A stretch of DNA of 64,000 nucleotides from Rhodobacteraceae bacterium QY30 (GTDB lineage Bacteria; Pseudomonadota; Alphaproteobacteria; Rhodobacterales; Rhodobacteraceae), in contig CP023454.1 of the NCBI GenBank assembly GCA_002356635.1, forward strand, positions 1,596,501 through 1,660,500, written 5' to 3'. The notes below the pieces were generated by a model. It searched no databases, was not told the DNA's origin, and was given only the letters and a program-made list of their open reading frames with translations. Shown here piece after piece: positions 35,435 through 41,662 of this stretch (its first letter is position 1; each line of letters opens with the position of its first letter). The translations under genes were made by a program, and so were the position numbers.

Positions 35435-36367
35435 CTACGGTATCTCTTTGGTGATCTGGCCGGCGAAGCGACGGCTGGCCCAGGCGCGGGCGATCAGGTC
35501 GCAGCTTTCGCCCACCCGGTCGAGGCGCGGCAGCAGCGGAGTGTCGGACGGCGCGCGCCCCTGCGCCAGCGCCAGGAAGTCGCGCATCAGGCCAAGGAAC
35601 ATCTCGTTCCGTTCGAAGGGCAATTCCGGCGCTGCGGGGTCCTTGCCGGTGATGGTGTAGCGTCCGGCGATCAGGTCGAAGTCGTAAAGGCGTCCGGTCC
35701 CCCGCAGCGTGATGCGGCGCGTGGACACGGGCAGCAGGTAGTCCATCGCCACTGTGCCGGTGCGACCCGGTTGCGACAGGCCGATCTGGGTGGAGACATC
35801 GACGCCGGGGTAGGCGGAGTGGCCAAGGCTGTCGACCGTGCCCAGCGTCAGGCCGGGAAACAGGCAGGCCGCCATGTCGAGTTCGTGGCAGAGGTCCAGA
35901 AGAACCCCGCCGCCGTCGGGAAGCGCGGCATAGCTGTCAGAGAACCGCCAGTTCGGCCGCCACTGTGTCACGTCATGGCCGATCTCGAAGCCGAAGCGGA
36001 AGATGTCGCTCAGGTCGGTCTCGGCCAGATGCCGAACGGCCGGGTGATAGCGCATCATGAAACCCGCGACGGAGCGGTCGGCCACCGGACGGGCGGCCGC
36101 CAGGATCGCGGCAAGCTCGACCGGATCATGCGCCAGCGGCTTTTCAACGTAGAAGGGCAGGTCCCGGTCGGCGCAGGCCTGGATCAGCGGCAGACGGATC
36201 TGGGTTGCGGTGGCGATGACCACGGCGTCGGTTTCGGCCAGCGCGGCCTCAAGCGTGCCCTCCGCTTCGCGCCAGGGCAGAAGCCGCGTCTGGACGCCAA
36301 GCGTGGAGAGGTTCTGATGGTGCCGCCGCCCGATGGACCCCGCGCCGATGACCAGAACCCGCATCAT
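35435..36367 (-). CDS. Gfo/Idh/MocA family oxidoreductase
   Basis: This is a 310-residue NAD(P)-dependent sugar oxidoreductase. The Rossmann domain has VLVIGAGSIGRRHHQNLSTL at the N-terminus, and the family EKP motif is in LPFYVEKPLAHDPVELAA. The C-terminal domain has the conserved DGGGVLLDLCHELDMAACLF. It is the first gene of the leftward unit with neuA and the PtmA-like SDR. This triplet resembles the PtmF-PtmB-PtmA set of legionaminic acid loci, so it may change the amino sugar precursor. ATG 36367 and 36364 are both possible starts. Confidence 0.83.
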   Translation of the reverse strand: MMRVLVIGAGSIGRRHHQNLSTLGVQTRLLPWREAEGTLEAALAETDAVVIATATQIRLPLIQACADRDLPFYVEKPLAHDPVELAAILAAARPVADRSVAGFMMRYHPAVRHLAETDLSDIFRFGFEIGHDVTQWRPNWRFSDSYAALPDGGGVLLDLCHELDMAACLFPGLTLGTVDSLGHSAYPGVDVSTQIGLSQPGRTGTVAMDYLLPVSTRRITLRGTGRLYDFDLIAGRYTITGKDPAAPELPFERNEMFLGLMRDFLALAQGRAPSDTPLLPRLDRVGESCDLIARAWASRRFAGQITKEIP

Positions 36368-36662
36368 GAACACTCGGCCCCGGCACGATTTCCCCGCCGG
36401 TTAGCGATCCGGCCGGGCCTGTGTGGGGGCTTTACCTGCGGAACCCCAGAGTCAGCACCTCGCCGGGCGCGCGGGAGACACGGCCGAAGGGTGACCGGGG
36501 TTCCGGGCGCGGTCGAGCGGGGGTCTGGCACGGGAAGGGGCCCTTCGTCTGTTGGTGGCGCCGACCCTAGTGCAGGGCGCGGGCGGCTGCAATTGCCGCC
36601 GCGCGCGCGGGTCTTGCGGACCCGGTCGGTCCGGCGCGGGGCCGGCCGTCCGGGGTCCGGTC
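36368..36662. other. Intergenic region upstream of the Gfo/Idh-neuA-SDR unit
   Basis: About 295 bases with no supported gene. It should hold the promoter of the leftward nonulosonate unit and the 3' end of the PCuAC message. The only structure I see is an 8-bp inverted repeat, GGAACCCC (36441-36448) and GGGGTTCC (36497-36504), with a 48-nt gap. I cannot name a promoter with confidence. Confidence 0.4.
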
Positions 36663-37160
36663 TCAGGGCTTGGGGGTCATGGTGCCATGCTGTGAATGGT
36701 CCATCCCCTGCATTTCGGTCTGCCGCTTCTCGACCATGAACTCCACCTTCAGCGGGCCGGCCTTTTCGAAGGTCAGGGTCACCGGGACCATGTCGCCTTC
36801 CTTCACGGGCGTCTTGATGTCCATGAACATGACGTGAAGTCCGCCCTTCTCGAAGACGACGGTCTGGCCCGCAGGGACGGCCACCTCGGGCTGCTCGGTC
36901 ATGGTCGCCATGCCGTTGGCATCGACGGCGGATTTGTGGATCTGCGCCACGCCGATGTCCGAGGACACGGACAGAAGCTTGTCGTCGGCCGTCCCCTTGT
37001 TGTCGATCACCATGTAGCCGCCCGCCACCTTGGCGTTGGCGGCGGGCGCCGGCATCATGGGGTGGATGATGGCCAGATCCCCGAAGGTGTAGTCATGGGC
37101 GGCCACCGGAAGCGCGGCACCAATCAGCATGGTGGCAAGGGGAAGAGCAAATTTCAGCAT
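36663..37160 (-). CDS. Periplasmic copper chaperone PCu(A)C
   Basis: PCuAC proteins carry Cu(I) in the periplasm to cytochrome c oxidase assembly. The 165-residue protein has a signal peptide (MLKFALPLATMLIGAALPVA) and the family copper site, spread over IIHPMMPAPAANAKVAGGYM, VAQIHKSAVDANGMATM and GGLHVMFMDIK. The C-terminus adds a His/Met tail, MQGMDHSQHGTM, which can also bind copper. The ATG at 37160 is better spaced from AAAAGG than the one at 37169. An exported Cys-containing protein gene lies upstream on the same strand. Confidence 0.9.
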   Translation of the reverse strand: MLKFALPLATMLIGAALPVAAHDYTFGDLAIIHPMMPAPAANAKVAGGYMVIDNKGTADDKLLSVSSDIGVAQIHKSAVDANGMATMTEQPEVAVPAGQTVVFEKGGLHVMFMDIKTPVKEGDMVPVTLTFEKAGPLKVEFMVEKRQTEMQGMDHSQHGTMTPKP

Positions 37161-37317
37161 GAAGGACATCCTTTTGTCGGGCGCGTCCCGTTACAGCGGG
37201 TGGCGCGATGCATCGAGATTGGAGAAAGGGGCGGCGACGGGTGCGACCGCGCCGCCGAAACGGTGCCGGTTCCCCGCGGGCAAACGAAGGGATGCGCTGT
37301 CCGGGGACCAGCCGGTG

Positions 37318-37686
37318 TCAGGCCCGGGGCGGGGCGCGCGCGGGATCGCCGGGATCGGTGGCGACGAAGGGCTGAAGGCCCGCAACCCGCCAGGACCAGT
37401 CCGCACGACCGACAGAAACCGGCCGGGCGGCGGCAGGCCCGCGGGGGGGCAGAACCGTCGCAGTGACAAGGCGGCAGGCGTCGCAGGCAGCCGCGATGGC
37501 ATCGCCGGTGTCATGCGCAGGGCCACAGAGGTCTGCCTTCGCGATGCCCAGCACGGCGGCGGCATCTGCAAAGGCGCGATCCGGTACGCGGGCGAAGGCG
37601 CGGTGCCCGAAGCCCAAGGCCGCCATTCCCAGGCACAGCGCCAGGGGCATCAGCAGGGCAAGCAGGCGGCGGCGCAGCATCGGCAT
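37318..37686 (-). CDS. Small exported protein with CxxC-type motif, DUF2946-like
   Basis: This 122-residue protein has an N-terminal signal or membrane segment (LLALLMPLALCLGMAALGFG) and a cysteine cluster, ADLCGP and AACDACRLV, in the mature part. This layout recalls DUF2946-type proteins, which often lie near copper genes; the match is weak. It precedes the PCuAC gene by 157 nt on the same strand, so a copper-related role is possible. The start could also be the ATG 6 nt further in. Confidence 0.5.
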   Translation of the reverse strand: MPMLRRRLLALLMPLALCLGMAALGFGHRAFARVPDRAFADAAAVLGIAKADLCGPAHDTGDAIAAACDACRLVTATVLPPRGPAAARPVSVGRADWSWRVAGLQPFVATDPGDPARAPPRA

Positions 37687-37763
37687 GGCGCATCGCTAGC
37701 ATGTCCGCGTGGGCCTGCAAAGTGCTGCCATGCCGCCGGATTGTCGCAGCCGTGCCGGTCGCC

Positions 37764-38042
37764 TCAGTCGCCGACGCGCGCCCCCCGGCCACCCCGGCGC
37801 CGCAGAAGCAGCGCCTTGCGCCCGGGCAGTTCGGCCATGACGGTGCGGCGCGCTTCGGGGGTCATCGCGCTCCATCCGCCGATTTCGCCGACGGTGCGGA
37901 AACAGCCGACGCAAACCCCGGCGGTGGGGTGCACCGAACACAGCTTGATGCAGGGGCTTTCCACCTCGTCCCGGCGCCAGACATCATCGGTGTCGGAGGG
38001 GCGCAACGGTATCTTCTTGCGGTTCGGTGTCGCCTGATCCAT
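37764..38042 (-). CDS. DUF1289 domain protein
   Basis: A 92-residue protein with the small cysteine-rich DUF1289 domain: SPCIKLCSVHPTAGVCVGCF, followed by the conserved TVGEIGGWSAMTPEARRTVM. The four cysteines probably bind metal; the function is unknown. The N-terminus is polar and variable. The ATG at 38042 is preferred; upstream codons are not conserved. It sits downstream of ruvX and ccmI on the same strand, a common order in Rhodobacterales. Confidence 0.88.
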   Translation of the reverse strand: MDQATPNRKKIPLRPSDTDDVWRRDEVESPCIKLCSVHPTAGVCVGCFRTVGEIGGWSAMTPEARRTVMAELPGRKALLLRRRGGRGARVGD

Positions 38043-38070
38043 CCCAAAGCCTCGTCGTGCCGTCCATTCC

Positions 38071-38544
38071 TCAGCCGCGATCCAGATGCGCGGCGCGGTC
38101 CAGGACTCCTTGCAGGATATACCCGGCCGCAACGTGATCTATGACCTCGGCGCGACGCTTTCTAGACGTATCCGCCTCCAGAAGCGCGCGTTCGGCGGCG
38201 ACGGTGGACAGCCTTTCGTCCCAGTAGGTGATCGGAAGGTCCGTCAGCTTCTCCAGATTGCGGGCAAAGGCGCGGGTCGACTGGCAGCGCGGCCCCTCGC
38301 TGCCATCCATGTTGCGTGGCAGGCCCAGGACCAGCCCCGCCAGCTCTCGCTCGGCCGTAATCGCCAGAAGCTGGGCCGCGTCCTGCGTGAACTTCACCCG
38401 CCGGATCGTCAGAAGCGGCGTCGCGACCGACCGCAGCCGGTCCGAGACCGCCACGCCGATGGTCTTTTCCCCCAGGTCCAGCCCGGCAATGGCCCGATGG
38501 GCGGGCAGGGCGGCCAGAAATGCCTCGACCGTTTCCAGGATCAC
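38071..38544 (-). CDS. ruvX: Putative pre-16S rRNA nuclease / Holliday junction resolvase YqgF
   Basis: This 157-residue RNase H-fold protein of the YqgF/RuvX family has AIAGLDLGEKTIGVAVSD (first catalytic Asp), then LVLGLPRNMDGSEGPRCQST and YWDERLSTVAAERALLE with the later acidic residues, and DHVAAGYILQGVLD at the end. E. coli YqgF processes the 5' end of 16S rRNA. The start is GTG at 38544, overlapping the ccmI stop (GTGA); the long upstream frame is a shadow of ccmI. Confidence 0.9.
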   Translation of the reverse strand: MILETVEAFLAALPAHRAIAGLDLGEKTIGVAVSDRLRSVATPLLTIRRVKFTQDAAQLLAITAERELAGLVLGLPRNMDGSEGPRCQSTRAFARNLEKLTDLPITYWDERLSTVAAERALLEADTSRKRRAEVIDHVAAGYILQGVLDRAAHLDRG

Positions 38545-39761
38545 GGCTGCAGTCCCGCCCGTCCGGCCGCGGCCTCGATCAGGCCCAGCGCCTCGGCATT
38601 GCCCGCAAAGACACGCCGCGCCTCGTCCCGGATCGCCAGCGCCCGTTCCTTGTCGCCCAACTTCCCCAGCGCATCCAGAAGCCGCGCCCATTCGTCGGGC
38701 GTGCCGCCCTGGGTCGCCAACCGTTCGTTCAGACGGTTGACCATTCCAAGGATCATCGCCTGCCGCTCCTCGGGCGACATGGTTTCCGCCGCGGCCAGCG
38801 CCGCCGCATCGGGACCGGGGCTGCCGGGCACCTCGTAGTTGATGCCCGCCGCCGCCGCGAGACCCGGGATCTGGTCACGCACCAGCGCCATCCAGGGCGC
38901 GTCCTTCGGACCGTGTTCCACCAGCGGCCGCCACAACTGGAAGGCCAGGTCGGGTCGCAGGTTCTGGGCAAACATCAGCCCCATGTAGAACTGCGCGGTC
39001 GGGTTCTCCGGATCGCGTTTCAGCACCTGGGTCAGCGCTTCTTCCGCCTCGGGCGAGACATAGCCCCCCGCGGCCATGATCCGCGCATCGGCCAGTGCCA
39101 GATGATCCGTCGCAGTGGCCGCTCTGCCCTTCAGGGCCAGCACGGTTTCCTGCGCCTTGGCCGCGGCCGCGAAGTTGCCCAGCGCCGCCTCGTTCCGCGA
39201 CAGCAGCACGTGCCCCTCCAGGTCGTCCGGACGGGCCGCGACGGCCTGCCGCAACTTCTCCATCAGCGCCGCTTCCTGGGGGTCGGGCGCGGGACGGTCG
39301 GCGGGCTTCGGCATCCGCGCTTCCGCTTCGGCCTGCGACAGGCGGGTCTTGTAGACCTGCTCCGCGCGGATCAGGCGGCTTTTCAACGGCAGGTCCGGAT
39401 AACCGGGCGCGCCCAGCCAGGCATAAAGACCGAAGGCGCCCGACAGGATCACGGCTACCGCCGCCGCCCCCGCCATCATGCCGCCGCGCGCCCGTCCCGA
39501 CCCGGCTTCCGCCGCCGCCCGAACCTGCCGGTCGGCCTCGAGGATCCGGCGCGAAACTTCCGTCCGCGCCCGCTCGGCATCGGCGGGCGCGAGGACTCCG
39601 CGCGCAAGGTCCCGCTCGACCTCGGCCAGTTGCCCGCGCCAGACCTTCAGGTCATAGCTCGCGGCCGGGACCGCCGCGCCTGCGCCCGACCGGACCATCG
39701 CCCGGATCAGCACCCCCGCCACCAGCATCGCCAGCCCCAAGGCCGCCAGAGCATAGCCCAT
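38541..39761 (-). CDS. ccmI: c-type cytochrome biogenesis protein CcmI
   Basis: CcmI holds apocytochrome c for heme ligation. The 406-residue protein has an N-terminal membrane helix (MGYALAALGLAMLVAGVLI), a cytoplasmic loop with KVWRGQLAEVERDLARGVL and AERARTEVSRRILEADRQV (leucine-zipper-like), a second helix (AAAVAVILSGAFGLYAWLG), and a large periplasmic TPR-rich domain. An AGGAG site lies 8 nt before the ATG at 39761. It is separate from ccmABCDG at 60-63 kb, as usual in this order. It overlaps ruvX. Confidence 0.92.
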   Translation of the reverse strand: MGYALAALGLAMLVAGVLIRAMVRSGAGAAVPAASYDLKVWRGQLAEVERDLARGVLAPADAERARTEVSRRILEADRQVRAAAEAGSGRARGGMMAGAAAVAVILSGAFGLYAWLGAPGYPDLPLKSRLIRAEQVYKTRLSQAEAEARMPKPADRPAPDPQEAALMEKLRQAVAARPDDLEGHVLLSRNEAALGNFAAAAKAQETVLALKGRAATATDHLALADARIMAAGGYVSPEAEEALTQVLKRDPENPTAQFYMGLMFAQNLRPDLAFQLWRPLVEHGPKDAPWMALVRDQIPGLAAAAGINYEVPGSPGPDAAALAAAETMSPEERQAMILGMVNRLNERLATQGGTPDEWARLLDALGKLGDKERALAIRDEARRVFAGNAEALGLIEAAAGRAGLQP

Positions 39762-40008
39762 CCGTCGTCTCCTGTTCTGCGGTGGCATACCTATGCGAGA
39801 GGCGACGCGATCAAAAGCGTGAAGTGACATCTCCGCCCGTCACGATGTCGCAACCCCGGAACCGCGCGTCATCCGAGGATCGCCGTGTCGGAAATATCCT
39901 GATCATGACGTTTGACGAAGTGTTTCCAGCCCTGTCATTCGGCATCAAGACCAACAAGACAGCGCCACCACACCGGGGCGTAAGATTCGCGCAAAGCGGG
40001 GTAGGAAG

Positions 40009-41256
40009 ATGAAGCGGTATTCGGGATTTGCCGTCGCCCGCGAGGGGTTGAATTACCACCTCGGCTGGGGACGTGCCTGGCGCAATCCGGCGCCCAGGAA
40101 GAAGTATGACGTGATCATCGTCGGTGCCGGCGGCCACGGCCTTGCCACGGCCTATTACCTGGGAAAGAACTACGGCATCCGCAACGTCGCCATCCTGGAA
40201 AAGGGCTGGCTGGGTGGCGGCAACACCGGCCGCAACACGACGATCATCCGCTCGAACTACCTGCAGGACCCCTCGGCGGCGATCTACGAAAAGGCCCGCA
40301 GCCTTTACGAGACGCTGAGCCAGGATCTGAACTACAACGTCATGTTCAGCCCCCGCGGCCTGCTGATGCTGGCCCAGACCCACCACGAGGTGCGCGGCTA
40401 CCGCCGCACGGTCTATGCCAACAACCTGCAGGGCGTGGAAACCGAATGGATCGGTCCCGACCGCGTGAAGCAGCTCGTGCCGATCATCAACATCGACGGC
40501 CCGCGCTACCCGGTCCTCGGCGCGCTCTACCAGGCGCGCGGCGGCACCGCCCGCCACGATGCCGTGGCCTGGGGCTATGCCCGCGCCTGTTCGGACATGG
40601 GCATGGACATCATCCAGCAGTGCGAAGTGACTGGTATCCGCCAGGCGAACGGCAAGGTCACGGGCGTCGACACCACCAAGGGCTCGATCGACTGTGACAA
40701 GCTCGGCCTCGTGGTCGCGGGCCATACCTCGGTCCTGGCCGAGATGGGCGGCTTCCGCCTGCCGATCGAATCCCTGGCGCTTCAGGCGCTGGTGTCCGAA
40801 CCGATCAAGCCCTGCATGGACGTGGTCGTGATGGCCAACACCGTGCACGGCTACATGTCGCAATCCGACAAGGGCGAAATGGTGATCGGCGGCGGCACCG
40901 ACGGCTTCAACAACTACACCCAGCGCGGCTCCTGGCAGCACGTCGAGGAGACGATCCGCGCCCTGGTCGAGACCTTCCCGATGATCTCGCGGCTGAAGAT
41001 GCTGCGCCAATGGGGCGGGATCGTCGACATGACCGGCGACCGCTCGCCCATCCTGTCGAAGACGCCTTTGGGCAACTGCTTCGTCAACTGCGGCTGGGGC
41101 ACCGGCGGCTTCAAGGCGATCCCCGGCTCGGGCTGGGCCATGGCCGAACTGATGGCCAAGGGCGCTCCCGGGCCGCTCACCGAAGAATTCTCGATGTACC
41201 GCTTCCGCGAAGGCAAGTTCATCGACGAAAGCGTCGCCGCCGGGGTGGCCCACTGA
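40009..41256 (+). CDS. soxB: Sarcosine oxidase, beta subunit
   Basis: This is the flavin-carrying subunit of heterotetrameric sarcosine oxidase, which demethylates sarcosine to glycine with tetrahydrofolate as methylene acceptor. The 415-residue protein has KYDVIIVGAGGHGLATAYYL (FAD), GGTARHDAVAWGYARA (His183 fits the covalent FMN site), and a C-terminal GWGTGGFKAIPGSGWAMAEL. It is the first gene of soxBDAG. A palindromic repeat separates it from soxD. About 250 nt upstream should hold the promoter. Confidence 0.95.
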   Translation: MKRYSGFAVAREGLNYHLGWGRAWRNPAPRKKYDVIIVGAGGHGLATAYYLGKNYGIRNVAILEKGWLGGGNTGRNTTIIRSNYLQDPSAAIYEKARSLYETLSQDLNYNVMFSPRGLLMLAQTHHEVRGYRRTVYANNLQGVETEWIGPDRVKQLVPIINIDGPRYPVLGALYQARGGTARHDAVAWGYARACSDMGMDIIQQCEVTGIRQANGKVTGVDTTKGSIDCDKLGLVVAGHTSVLAEMGGFRLPIESLALQALVSEPIKPCMDVVVMANTVHGYMSQSDKGEMVIGGGTDGFNNYTQRGSWQHVEETIRALVETFPMISRLKMLRQWGGIVDMTGDRSPILSKTPLGNCFVNCGWGTGGFKAIPGSGWAMAELMAKGAPGPLTEEFSMYRFREGKFIDESVAAGVAH

Positions 41257-41263
41257 TGCCCGC

Positions 41264-41318
41264 GATCCTTCTTCATCTTGGTTCAAATATCCCGGGGGTC
41301 CGGGGGCAGCGCCCCCGG
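41264..41318 (-). repeat. Palindromic dispersed repeat, copy B (between soxB and soxD)
   Basis: On the minus strand this reads CCGGGGGCGCTGCCCCCGG, then ACCCCCGGGATATTTG and an AAGATGAAGAAGG tail. It is the same element as copy A at 33791-33843, here intergenic and in the opposite orientation. As RNA it forms a strong GC hairpin within the sox message, which may set the ratio of soxB to soxDAG transcripts. Confidence 0.78.
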
Positions 41319-41338
41319 CCGTCCGGACGGAGCACGAC

Positions 41339-41662
41339 ATGCTGATCCTTGAATGCCCCTGCTGCGGCGTGAAGGCCGAGGAAACCGAACTCGCCCCCGG
41401 TGGCGAGGCGCATCTGAAGCGCTACGGCCCCGGCTCCTCGGACGAGGACTTCGACAACTACATGTTCGCCCGGGCGAACCCGAAGGGCGTGCATTTCGAA
41501 CGCTGGCGCCATGCCTATGGCTGCGGCAAGTGGTTCCTGGCCGCCCGCTGCACCGCCACACTTGAAGTCTTCGGCACCTATCCGGCCCAGACCACCGAGC
41601 CGCCCGCCGAACTTCAGGCCTACATCAAGTCCCGCCGCCCCGAATGGGAGGGTTACAAATGA
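41339..41662 (+). CDS. soxD: Sarcosine oxidase, delta subunit
   Basis: This is the small zinc-binding subunit of heterotetrameric sarcosine oxidase. The 107-residue protein starts MLILECPCCGVKAEETEL (CPxCG-type zinc ligands) and has HAYGCGKWFLAARCTATLEV with further ligands, and the family end IKSRRPEWEGYK. The soxA start codon overlaps its stop (ATGA). It follows soxB after an 82-nt gap that contains a palindromic repeat. Confidence 0.95.
   Translation: MLILECPCCGVKAEETELAPGGEAHLKRYGPGSSDEDFDNYMFARANPKGVHFERWRHAYGCGKWFLAARCTATLEVFGTYPAQTTEPPAELQAYIKSRRPEWEGYK

Noticed and set aside
26796-36367. Pseudaminic acid pathway
   Set aside because: NeuB and NeuC are of the sialic/legionaminic type (GPDI motif and hydrolysing epimerase); no PseB, PseC or PseH genes are seen.
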